A model generated the notes under the pieces. That model had not been told where the DNA came from. It searched no databases and saw only the letters and a program-made list of their open reading frames with translations. From NCBI GenBank assembly GCA_964572365.1, contig CAZNFK010000027.1, forward strand, positions 1 to 24,246: a stretch of 24,246 nt of DNA, written 5' to 3'. Position numbers and translations under genes: made by a program. The DNA comes from Salinimicrobium sp964572365. Its GTDB lineage: Bacteria > Bacteroidota > Bacteroidia > Flavobacteriales > Flavobacteriaceae. Each line of letters starts with the position of its first letter. Position 1 is the first letter of the stretch. Below are positions 15,201 to 22,232 of the stretch, in pieces.

Positions 15201-18200
15201 TAATGTTGTTCTTTAATTCCTGAACCTCTCCTTTTACTTCCACATCAATTTTTCTGGAGAAATCCCCCCGTGCAAGAGCGGTAGAAACTCCCGCAATATC
15301 ACGTACCTGCGAGGTTAGGTTACTCGCCATCTGGTTCACATTATCGGTAAGGTCTTTCCAGGATCCTGCTACGTTAGGCACTTCGGCCTGCCCACCAAGA
15401 ATCCCTTCGGTCCCCACCTCGCGGGCCACATTGGTTACCTCATCTGCAAATATGTTAAGGGCATCAACCATGATATTGATCGTAGTCGAAAGTTCAAGTA
15501 CCTCGCCACCTTTACCCTGTTCAGAAATTTTTTGGGAAAGATCCCCATGTGCTACCGCAGTTGTTACCGAGGCGATCTCCCTTACCTGCGTGGTAAGGTT
15601 ACTTGCCATGGTATTCACATTATCGGTAAGACCTTTCCAGGTACCTGCAACATTAGGCACTTTTGCCTGGCCTCCCAGTTTACCTTCGGTTCCTACTTCC
15701 CTGGCCACACGGGTTACTTCCGCAGCAAAGATATTCAGCGAGTCCACCATCTGGTTAATGGTATCTTTTAATTCGGCAATCTCCCCTTTTACGTCAATGG
15801 AAATCTTTTGTGAAAGATCCCCGTTCGCTACCGCCGTCGCTACATTGGCGATCTCCCTCACCTGACTGGTAAGGTTACTTGCCATGGTATTCACATTTCC
15901 GGTTAGATCCAGCCATGCACCGGCCACATTAGGCACTTCTGCCTGGCCACCCAGCATTCCTTCTGTACCTACCTCACGGGCCACACGCGTTACCTCATTG
16001 GAAAGGATGTTCAGCGAGTCCACCATGGTGTTGATAATAGTAGAGAGTTCAAGTACTTCTCCTCCTTTTTCCTCTTCCGAAATCTTTTTAGATAAATCTC
16101 CATTCGCAACGGCCTTAGTTACCGACGCGATCTCCCGTACCTGCGTGGTAAGGTTCGAGGCCATCGTATTTACGTTTTCGGTCAATTCCAGCCACGCACC
16201 CCCTACGTTGGGAACTTCTGCCTGTCCACCCAAAATACCTTCGGTACCTACCTCCCGGGCAACACGGGTTACCTCATCAGAGAAAATGTTCAGGGAGTCC
16301 ACCATCGTGTTGATGGTTTCTTTTAGCTCTGCTATTTCACCTTTGGCTTCAATCGCAATTTTTTGTGCCAAATCTCCTTTTGCCACTGCGGTTGCCACAT
16401 TCGCAATTTCCCGTACCTGGGTGGTAAGGTTCGAAGCCATGTAATTTACATTGTCGGTAAGGTCTTTCCAGGTACCGGCCACATCGGGTACCCTTGCCTG
16501 CCCGCCCAGTATTCCTTCGGTTCCCACCTCACGGGCAACCCGGGTTACCTCATCTGAGAAAATATTGAGGGAGTCCACCATCTGGTTAATGGTATCTTTT
16601 AATTCGGCGATCTCCCCTTTTACATCAATGGTAATTTTTTGGGAAAGATCCCCGTCGGCTACAGCGGTCGCAACATTTGCTATTTCCCGTACCTGGGTGG
16701 TCACGTTGCTAACCATGATATTCACATTATCTGTAAGATCTTTCCAGGTACCGGCTGCAGTTGGCACAGTTGCCTGGCCTCCCAGCTTTCCTTCTGTACC
16801 CACTTCACGGGCAACCCTGGTTACCTCGGCGGCAAATAAGGTAAGTGAATCAACCATGCTGTTGATCGTATTCGAAAGAACCAGTACTTCTCCCCCTTTC
16901 CCCTGTTCTGTAATTTTCTGTGATAGATCTCCCTGCGCAACAGCGGTCGTTACCGAGGCGATCTCCCGCACCTGATTGGTCAGGTTGCTTGCCATGGTAT
17001 TTACATTGTCGGTCAAATCTTTCCATGTACCGGCCACATCGGGAACTTCTGCCTGTCCTCCCAGCTTTCCTTCTGTACCCACCTCGCGGGCCACCCGCGT
17101 TACCTCATCGGAGAAAATGTTCAGGGAGTCCACCATCTGGTTAATGGTATCCTTTAACTCAGCGATCTCCCCCTTTACATTAATCGAGATCTTCTTTGAA
17201 AGGTCACCATTTGCCACCGATGTTGCCACTCCGGCAATCTCCCTCACCTGCGCGGTAAGATTGGAGGCCATTGTATTTACGTTTACGGTAAGATCCTTCC
17301 AGGTTCCCGCCACATCGGGCACATCTGCCTGTCCTCCTAATTTTCCTTCTACCCCCACCTCGCGGGCCACGTTAGTTACCTCTGCCGCGAAAATGTTGAG
17401 CGAGTCCACCATCCGGTTGATAGTAGTGGAAAGCCCAAGAACTTCCCCTCCTTTTCCTTCTTCTGTAATTTTCCTGGAGAGATCGCCGTCGGCAACCGCC
17501 GTGGTCACCCTGGCAATTTCCCGTACCTGCTCGGTCAGGTTACTTGCCATGTGGTTTACATTATCGGTAAGGTCTTTCCAGGTTCCAGACACGTTGGGAA
17601 CACTTGCCTGCCCTCCCAGTTTTCCTTCCACTCCCACCTCACGGGCCACCTGGGTTACCTGTTCCGCAAAAATGTTCAAACTGCCCAGGGTTCTGTTGAT
17701 CACATCGGCCATGGCCCTGAAATCCCCGGTTACGGTGAGACTAAATTTATCTTCCAGTTTTCCTGCCGCTATACTGTTAAGGATACGGCTTACCTCAAGT
17801 ACAGGTTTCGCAATAGCCTCAATAAGGATGTTAATGTTGTCGATCATATCCTTCCAAACTCCGCTGGAAGCCTTGAATTCAGCCCTGGCATCCAGGTTTC
17901 CTTCAATACCACCCACGCGTGATATACGGGACACCTCTGTACTTACACCCCCAATCATCTCAACCATCGTATTGTAAGCTTCTGCTACATCTGCGAACTT
18001 ATCATTTCGTTCTTTTGACAAACGAACCGAGATATCTCCTTCTCTAAACGCCTCAAGTGCGAAAATAAGCCTGTCCAACTGTTCATGCATATAATCACTA
18101 TCCTTGAACATGTCCTTATCGGGAACCCGTTTGGATTTTTTAACCACACGTTTTGCTGTTGTAATGGTGCGGGAGGAGTTATTGTTGCTGGTCTTGGGGG

Positions 18201-18219
18201 AAGCGGTCTTTTTAGGCAT
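12283..18219 (-). CDS. Soluble poly-HAMP hybrid histidine kinase, Nik1/group III-like
   Basis: A 1978-residue sensor kinase (start ATG 18219; the upstream TTG at 18225 is less likely). It has no transmembrane segment, so it should be cytoplasmic. Order: basic Ser/Lys-rich N-terminus (1-40), divergent HAMP-like region (45-184), nine tandem 92-93-residue repeats (185-1016), another HAMP-like segment (to about 1055), GAF domain (about 1075-1215), coiled coil (1220-1295), HisKA with H1305 in SHELRTPLN, HATPase with N-box NLISNAIKFT and G-boxes DTGIGIP and GGTGLGL, then three receivers: REC1 (about 1590-1705), REC2 (1712-1830, D1762) and REC3 (1858-1976, D1909). The repeats carry VAREVGTEG, LGGQA and DLTDNVNTMASNLT, the same blocks as fungal Nik1/Os-1 osmosensor kinases. 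REC1 lacks the second acidic-pocket residue and the Thr/Ser. The signal is unknown. The divergent response regulator gene is a likely partner. Confidence 0.95.
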   Translation of the reverse strand: MPKKTASPKTSNNNSSRTITTAKRVVKKSKRVPDKDMFKDSDYMHEQLDRLIFALEAFREGDISVRLSKERNDKFADVAEAYNTMVEMIGGVSTEVSRISRVGGIEGNLDARAEFKASSGVWKDMIDNINILIEAIAKPVLEVSRILNSIAAGKLEDKFSLTVTGDFRAMADVINRTLGSLNIFAEQVTQVAREVGVEGKLGGQASVPNVSGTWKDLTDNVNHMASNLTEQVREIARVTTAVADGDLSRKITEEGKGGEVLGLSTTINRMVDSLNIFAAEVTNVAREVGVEGKLGGQADVPDVAGTWKDLTVNVNTMASNLTAQVREIAGVATSVANGDLSKKISINVKGEIAELKDTINQMVDSLNIFSDEVTRVAREVGTEGKLGGQAEVPDVAGTWKDLTDNVNTMASNLTNQVREIASVTTAVAQGDLSQKITEQGKGGEVLVLSNTINSMVDSLTLFAAEVTRVAREVGTEGKLGGQATVPTAAGTWKDLTDNVNIMVSNVTTQVREIANVATAVADGDLSQKITIDVKGEIAELKDTINQMVDSLNIFSDEVTRVAREVGTEGILGGQARVPDVAGTWKDLTDNVNYMASNLTTQVREIANVATAVAKGDLAQKIAIEAKGEIAELKETINTMVDSLNIFSDEVTRVAREVGTEGILGGQAEVPNVGGAWLELTENVNTMASNLTTQVREIASVTKAVANGDLSKKISEEEKGGEVLELSTIINTMVDSLNILSNEVTRVAREVGTEGMLGGQAEVPNVAGAWLDLTGNVNTMASNLTSQVREIANVATAVANGDLSQKISIDVKGEIAELKDTINQMVDSLNIFAAEVTRVAREVGTEGKLGGQAKVPNVAGTWKGLTDNVNTMASNLTTQVREIASVTTAVAHGDLSQKISEQGKGGEVLELSTTINIMVDALNIFADEVTNVAREVGTEGILGGQAEVPNVAGSWKDLTDNVNQMASNLTSQVRDIAGVSTALARGDFSRKIDVEVKGEVQELKNNINAMVDSFTTIVKAANTIAKGNFAIEMPLRSEADQLGIALNTMTENLKRISEENENEAWIKTGQAGLNDRMRGEQDLLTLSKNIISYLTKYLDGHVGVIYLAEKNNDKKQLRMTGSYAFTRRKSLKTTFDFGEGLVGQAAMEKEAIVLSGIPSDYISVSSGLGEKKPQNILVQPFIIDGEVKGVIEIGSFNPFNDSQLELMRSVGENIAITTNSSLDREKMKELLEESQRQSEELLKQQEKLKIQSKELQMANEDLESKTQDLEMQKEDLQFSRVEVERKAKELELASKYKSEFLANMSHELRTPLNSLLILSKDLSDNNKGNLFKDQQKAASIIYEGGLSLLNLINDILDLSKVEAGKLQIHPEEVLVESLVNNLENQFEPLAKSKKLTFTIQTRRNAPDKIITDGQRLEQIVKNLISNAIKFTEEGSVDVSIGKPGAGVTFREITLPKSEVLEISVNDTGIGIPEAKKMMIFEAFQQAEGGTSRQYGGTGLGLTISRELARLLGGEIHIDSTEGIGSVFTVFVPTDLTSAPIKEMDDAMSSYSEKEFSGSRQSATLELPENRSADSQETSIPDDRENLKTSEYSLLIIENGKFSAQTAKKLAQQYGYKLLLARDGKEGMKLAVQYQPNGILLDEELPDMKGLIVLEHLKFNLKTRHIPVYLMAAEDYSREALRKGAIGFSLKPVSYKDIEKALKKMEELYTSPTKELLIVEDEEASLKAIKSLLENKEINISTAETGKEALKMLKSKRFDCIILDLNLPDITGFEVLKNLKSSKKAAEIPVVVYTGKDLTKKELKELHKFADSILIKGASSPELLLDEVSLFLHSDENKLSSRQKKIMAELHDPKHVLKGKKVLLVDDDNRNSYALTKALSDSDMEVVLAENGKMAIEKLQEETGIDIVLMDVMMPVMDGYEATTEIRKKTAFKSLPIISLTAKAMPEDKAKCLEAGANDYLTKPVDIEKLLNMIQLWLHQ
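15172..17667 (-). repeat. Nine tandem 276/279-bp coding repeats (HAMP array)
   Basis: In-frame tandem repeats in the kinase gene, in order R1 17389-17667, R2 17113-17388, R3 16834-17112, R4 16558-16833, R5 16282-16557, R6 16003-16281, R7 15727-16002, R8 15448-15726, R9 15172-15447. Units of 279 bp (R1, R3, R6, R8; type A with GKGGEV) differ from units of 276 bp (R2, R4, R5, R7, R9; type B with KGEIAELK, or KGEVQELK in R9) by one codon. The order is A-B-A-B-B-A-B-A-B. Confidence 0.95.
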
Positions 18220-18350
18220 TTTCAATTAGGGGTTTTTAATTAACTAAGTAATACATTATATATACTTGAAATTACTAATCTTAACGGACCGTAAAAAAAG
18301 CGCTTTAAATACAAAAGTTGTGTGAAAATTATGTGAAAAATGAACATTTC

Positions 18351-18372
18351 TATTTTTGTAAAGCTATTTTTG
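18351..18372 (+). promoter_or_regulatory. Two candidate -7 elements for the response regulator gene
   Basis: TATTTTTG occurs at 18351-18358 and again at 18365-18372, both exact TAnnTTTG matches, 74-88 nt before the ATG at 18447. No -33 element is obvious. The intergenic region also holds a 10-bp palindrome AAAGCGCTTT (18297-18306). Confidence 0.4.
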
Positions 18373-18446
18373 GCGGAATTAAAAAAGGTTCTACGGAAGA
18401 AAATCACGTTCCACAATTATTATCAATTTGAACAAAAAGAATTAAG

Positions 18447-18824
18447 ATGGACAAAATTTTATTGGTTGAGGATGATCCAAGTTTGGGAGAAGTACTTACA
18501 GATCAACTTGAATTCAATGGTTACGAGGTCAGCCTTTTGAGGTTTCCCAGTAAGACGGTGGAAAAACTTCTGGAGGATAATTTTGATCTGGTGATATTGG
18601 ATAAATTATTGAGCGGGATCGACGGAACAGATATTTGTAAAGAAATTAGGAATACAGAAGGTATTTCTGAAACCCCGATATTGATGATGTCGGGATTTGA
18701 TGGCGCTGGAGAGATTTGCACAGCTGCCGGGGCCAATAATTTTATTGCCAAACCCTTCGGAATTGATGATTTCCTGAAGAGCATAGAAGCCACGTTAAAT
18801 GGCGCAAAAGATATCCAGGGTTAA
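18447..18824 (+). CDS. Single-domain response regulator (CheY-like)
   Basis: A stand-alone receiver of 125 residues with no output domain. Conserved residues are present: acidic pair in LLVEDDPS (E8, D9, D10), phosphoacceptor Asp in LVILDKLL, Ser in LMMSGFD (the Thr/Ser switch site) and Lys in IAKPFG. It should act through protein contacts or as a phosphorelay intermediate. It is divergent from the poly-HAMP hybrid kinase with a 227-bp shared upstream region, which makes it a likely partner, for example as an acceptor or phosphate sink; this is inference from position. Two -7 elements precede it and a terminator follows about 150 bases downstream. Confidence 0.93.
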   Translation: MDKILLVEDDPSLGEVLTDQLEFNGYEVSLLRFPSKTVEKLLEDNFDLVILDKLLSGIDGTDICKEIRNTEGISETPILMMSGFDGAGEICTAAGANNFIAKPFGIDDFLKSIEATLNGAKDIQG

Positions 18825-18977
18825 GCGGATCAGTGTTTTCTCAAATTCAACCCTGCCTCCCGGAATCGATCAGGAATAGTGTAAATTATTTGGAACATAG
18901 GTCTTGTTTAGGGTTTATTCAGAGATGGGTTGAAATTTCATACAACCGTAACAAAATCCATAGTTCACATAATATAT

Positions 18978-19003
18978 AAACCACCTGAAAAGGTGGTTTT
19001 TTT
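18978..19003 (+). terminator. Terminator downstream of the response regulator
   Basis: Perfect 9-bp stem AAACCACCT / AGGTGGTTT with a GAAA loop, continued by a T-tract on the plus strand. Confidence 0.85.
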
Positions 19004-19100
19004 CGTGGTAATGGGACCACTATTTGCCTGGTCCACAACATTTAGGAAAGATCCGGAACAGCCCAAAGCATCGGGGGAATCCAGTGACCTTCAAGAACAA

Positions 19101-19126
19101 AAAAACCACCTCAAAAAGGTGGTTTT
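19101..19126 (-). terminator. Terminator downstream of tRNA-fMet
   Basis: Stem AAAACCACC / GGTGGTTTT with an A-rich loop. On the minus strand the stem runs into TTTTTTTG, immediately after the tRNA 3' end. Confidence 0.85.
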
Positions 19127-19131
19127 CCTAG

Positions 19132-19204
<73 letters not shown>

Positions 19205-19260
19205 ATATTGGACTGCAAATATACAGTCAAATTTCATTTCTCCAAAGCTTTTTTGAAAAT

Positions 19261-19614
19261 TTATTCCATAATCCAGTTCATGGCTGCTACCCTCTCATCC
19301 CTGTCAAAATACTGCACATTGGTTGACAGCAGTTTATCTTTCAAAGCAGTTACCAATCTGAATCTTTGCTGGTCGGTTACCACAGCAACTTTAAACAAAG
19401 GTTCTGTATTGGAAAGTTCATACCACAGGTCCTTCAGGAAAGCTTTAAGTGTTAATCCACTGCCATACCTGTCTTCCAGGTACAAGCTCACTTCTGAATA
19501 TTTTTCCAGTCGCTGCTTCACCATCTCCTGGATCTTTCCCAAGGTTTCTTCATCCATCTTTTCCTCCAGGACGATACCTATCACCTTATCTGAAAATTCA
19601 AAAGATGTCTTCAT
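19261..19614 (-). CDS. SpoIIAA-like (STAS/SEC14-type) protein
   Basis: A 117-residue cytoplasmic protein resembling the SpoIIAA-like family (DUF3478): N-terminal IGIVLEEKMDEETLGKI, a YSEVSLYLEDRYGSGLTLKAF segment, a strand-helix unit around LFKVAVVTDQQRF and a C-terminal YFDRDERVAAMNWI, in which the DxxERVxAxxWI pattern is typical. The family shares the STAS fold but its role is unknown. It lies 68 bases after the CPXCG gene on the same strand and upstream (in transcript order) of the tRNA, with no terminator visible in between. Confidence 0.85.
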   Translation of the reverse strand: MKTSFEFSDKVIGIVLEEKMDEETLGKIQEMVKQRLEKYSEVSLYLEDRYGSGLTLKAFLKDLWYELSNTEPLFKVAVVTDQQRFRLVTALKDKLLSTNVQYFDRDERVAAMNWIME

Positions 19615-19682
19615 GAGCAGAGTTTTCCTTAAGATAGAAAAATGCCAAATTTCCCAAAAGCAATTAAGACGGATTTAGCAAT

Positions 19683-19865
19683 CTACTGCTCAATATCCAC
19701 CGCCGAAAAAGAAACAAGCTCCCCATTTTCAAAACGGGCCGAAATTTCTATGGGATTGCAGCACACTTCACAGTCTTCAACATACCGCTGCCCGGGGACC
19801 GAAGGGTCCAGCAAAACAGAAATCTCTTCCCAGCAGTAGGGACATTGAAAAAAGTGTTCGTGCAT
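19683..19865 (-). CDS. CPXCG-motif cysteine-rich protein (zinc ribbon)
   Basis: A 60-residue protein of the Cys_rich_CPXG family. It has CPYC at residues 8-11 and a second pair, CEVC, followed by a further Cys, in EDCEVCCNPIE, giving four or more cysteines suited to bind one zinc. The first motif is CPYC, not the literal CPxCG (Trp follows the second Cys). Function unknown. It starts 11 bases after the abc-F stop and is probably co-transcribed with it. Confidence 0.9.
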   Translation of the reverse strand: MHEHFFQCPYCWEEISVLLDPSVPGQRYVEDCEVCCNPIEISARFENGELVSFSAVDIEQ

Positions 19866-19876
19866 TACGGCAATAT

Positions 19877-21784
19877 TTAACTCATTACTTCAAGTTCTTC
19901 CTGTACGGCTTCCCATTCTTTCATGAGTTTCTCCAGGTCTTTTTTGGAAGCATTGTATTTTTTCAGGAAATCGGGTTTAGCCATGGTTTCCTCATAGTTC
20001 GTAGCTAGCTCCAAATCCTTCTCCTTTATTTCCCTTTCGAGCCTGGTTATCTTGGCCTCAATGTTGCTGAGTTTGTTGTTGAGAGATTTCAGTTTTTTCT
20101 GATTCTGGTAGGAATCCTTGTTCCCCTCTTTGGGTGCCTGTTTCTGCACATCGCGTTTCTCCACTTCGCGCATATCGTTCAGCTTACGTTGTTCCAGGTA
20201 AAAATCAATATCCCCAAGATATTCCTTGATCTTGTGATCTTTGAACTCATAAACTTTATTGGTAAGTCCCTGCAGAAAATCCCTGTCGTGAGATACAAGG
20301 ATCAATGTACCTTCAAAGCTTTTCAAGGCATCTTTTAGCACATTCTTAGATTTGATATCCAGGTGGTTGGTAGGCTCATCCATCACCAGCACATTAAAAG
20401 GCTGGAGCATTAATTTTGCCAGCGCAAGCCGGTTGCGTTCCCCACCCGACAATACTCTAACATACTTCTCCACTTCATCTCCCCGAAAGAGAAAAGAACC
20501 CAAAATATCCCTCACCTTGGCCCTGTTGGATTCATTGGCCGCATCTATCATGGTATCCAACACCGTTTTGGAGCCATCAAGATGTTCAGCCTGGTTTTGG
20601 GCAAAATATCCTATCTGCACATTATGTCCCAACTTTAATTCCCCTTTATGCTGTATCTCTCCCACAATGATCTTGGCAAGGGTTGATTTTCCCTGCCCGT
20701 TCTGCCCAACGAAAGCAGTTTTAGAATCCCTTTCGATCAACAGACTGATATCTTTCAACACATTGAGATCGCCATAGCTTTTTGAGACATGATTCGCTTC
20801 TACCACTACCTTCCCCGGAACTACAGAAACCGGAAACTTCAGGTTCATCACCGAATTGTCATCCTCGTCTACTTCAATTCGGTCGATCTTGTCCAACTTC
20901 TTTATTAAAGACTGAGCCATGCTTGCCTTGGAAGCCTTTGCCCGGAATTTTTCTATCAGCTTTTCGGTTTGTTGGATCTGCTTTTCCTGGTTCTTTTGCG
21001 AGGCCAGTTGTTGCTCCCGCAACTCCTTCCGCAGCACCAGGTATTTTGAATAAGGTTTGTTGAAATCGTAGATCCTGCCCAGGGAGATCTCAATGGTCCT
21101 GTTGGTGACATTGTCAAGGAACATCTTATCGTGGGAAACGATCACCACCGCCCCTGGATAATTGTTCAGGAAACCTTCTAACCAGATGATGGATTCGATA
21201 TCGAGGTGGTTGGTAGGCTCATCCAGCAGCAGAATGTCATTTTGCTGAAGCAGGAGTTTCGCCAGTTCGATCCTCATTCGCCAACCTCCCGAAAAGGTAT
21301 CCGTAAGCTTTTCAAAATCCTCCCTTTTAAAACCAAGGCCCTGCAGGATCCTCTCCGTTTCTCCCTGGTAGTTATAACCACCATGAATTTCGTATTGATG
21401 TTGCACATCATTAAGATCTACCATAAGTTGGTGATAGGCCTCACTCTCGTAATCTGTACGCTCTGCCAGCTGATGGTTGATCACTTCCAGTTTTTTCTCC
21501 AGTTCCTTGATCTCTTCAAAAGCCTGATAGGACTCCTCCAGCACCGTTCTCCCCTCTACAAAGTCAATATCCTGCTTCAAAAATCCGATCTTCAGGTCCT
21601 TGTCCATCGCGATCTGGCCGGTATCGGGTTCCATTTCTCCCGAAAGTATCTTGAGCATTGTAGATTTTCCGGCGCCATTCTTCCCGATGAGACCTACCCG
21701 GTCTCCCGCGCCCAGCCTGAAGGTGATCTCTTCAAACAGGTACTCTCCCCCAAAGGAAATTGACAAATTATGTATGTTCAACAT
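19877..21784 (-). CDS. ABC-F family ATPase (Uup/EttA-type translation factor)
   Basis: A soluble protein with two ATP-binding cassettes and no membrane domain, 635 residues from the ATG at 21784; the longer reading from a TTG at 21805 adds seven unlikely residues. NBD1: GKNGAGKST, signature FSGGWRMRIELAK, Walker B LLLDEPTNHLD. The linker (about 240-310, charged and helical) is the P-site tRNA interaction motif region. NBD2: GQNGQGKST, signature LSGGERNRLALAK, Walker B VMDEPTNHLD. A C-terminal coiled coil (about 545-635, rich in K/E/L) is like Uup. ABC-F proteins act on stalled or early-elongating ribosomes. Whether this one gives antibiotic resistance cannot be told from sequence; a housekeeping role is more likely. 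Confidence 0.95.
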   Translation of the reverse strand: MLNIHNLSISFGGEYLFEEITFRLGAGDRVGLIGKNGAGKSTMLKILSGEMEPDTGQIAMDKDLKIGFLKQDIDFVEGRTVLEESYQAFEEIKELEKKLEVINHQLAERTDYESEAYHQLMVDLNDVQHQYEIHGGYNYQGETERILQGLGFKREDFEKLTDTFSGGWRMRIELAKLLLQQNDILLLDEPTNHLDIESIIWLEGFLNNYPGAVVIVSHDKMFLDNVTNRTIEISLGRIYDFNKPYSKYLVLRKELREQQLASQKNQEKQIQQTEKLIEKFRAKASKASMAQSLIKKLDKIDRIEVDEDDNSVMNLKFPVSVVPGKVVVEANHVSKSYGDLNVLKDISLLIERDSKTAFVGQNGQGKSTLAKIIVGEIQHKGELKLGHNVQIGYFAQNQAEHLDGSKTVLDTMIDAANESNRAKVRDILGSFLFRGDEVEKYVRVLSGGERNRLALAKLMLQPFNVLVMDEPTNHLDIKSKNVLKDALKSFEGTLILVSHDRDFLQGLTNKVYEFKDHKIKEYLGDIDFYLEQRKLNDMREVEKRDVQKQAPKEGNKDSYQNQKKLKSLNNKLSNIEAKITRLEREIKEKDLELATNYEETMAKPDFLKKYNASKKDLEKLMKEWEAVQEELEVMS

Positions 21785-21839
21785 TCTTTTTCTTTCTTTT
21801 TGCAAAGATGCTTAAATTTACGGTCCTAAAAAACTCCAC

Positions 21840-22232
21840 ATGACATTCCTGAAAGGCAGTAAATTGTACAGTATTTTCACAGGCACCTGCCCGGTATGTC
21901 AGGAGGAGAGCATGTATTTAGAATCCAATCCTTATAAGATCTCGAAGTTATTTGCTATGCACGAGCGTTGTTCCAATTGTCATACCAAATACAAAATGGA
22001 GCCCTCATTCTTCTTTGGGGCGATGTATGTGAGCTATGCAGTTGGGATCGCCTTTGCCGTTGCCGCCTTTGTGATCGCTTACTGGCTGCTTAACCTGTCT
22101 CTGCTGAATATTTTTATTGCCATCGTGATCACGCTGATCGTATTTATGCCCGTCATCATTCGCTGGAGCAGGAATATTTGGATCAATTTCTTTTTTAGTT
22201 ACGACGAGAGCAAGGCTAAGAACCGGCTTTAG
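21840..22232 (+). CDS. DUF983 membrane protein
   Basis: A 130-residue inner-membrane protein. The N-terminal part has two Cys pairs, CPVC (residues about 17-20) and CSNC (about 44-47), suggesting a small zinc ribbon. Two hydrophobic helices follow at about 60-83 and 88-108 (YVSYAVGIAFAVAAFVIAYW and LLNIFIAIVITLIVFMPVII). This is the DUF983 layout; the role is unknown, although members are often near respiratory or envelope genes. It is divergent from abc-F with only 55 bases between the start codons, and its last 17 bases overlap the convergent oxidoreductase gene. Confidence 0.9.
   Translation: MTFLKGSKLYSIFTGTCPVCQEESMYLESNPYKISKLFAMHERCSNCHTKYKMEPSFFFGAMYVSYAVGIAFAVAAFVIAYWLLNLSLLNIFIAIVITLIVFMPVIIRWSRNIWINFFFSYDESKAKNRL

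Larger units (their letters stand above)
18825..19131. other. Intergenic region with two hairpins and a possible tRNA-like remnant
   Basis: This 307-bp stretch between the response regulator and tRNA-fMet holds no credible gene. It contains two terminator hairpins with nearly the same stem, facing opposite ways; an inverted repeat GGACCA/TGGTCC (about 19014-19033); and near 19072-19092 a sequence GGGGGAATCCAGTGACCTTC that resembles the 3' half of the neighbouring tRNA read on this strand, with about ten bases missing. An open frame across it overlaps the tRNA and is not coding. Confidence 0.5.

Noticed and set aside
15172..17667. Periodic repeats as a CRISPR-like array
   Set aside because: Units are 276-279 bp, in frame, and encode a known protein repeat; there are no short repeats with unique spacers.
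15431..17977. Four long plus-strand open frames, nearly continuous in one frame, antisense to the HAMP repeats
   Set aside because: They mirror the repeat structure of the kinase gene; the openness repeats with each unit and follows from its codon use. The translations show no independent domain.
19877..21784. ABC-F gene as an antibiotic-resistance determinant
   Set aside because: The Uup-like C-terminal coiled coil and core-genome setting favour a housekeeping translation factor; nothing in the sequence shows resistance.
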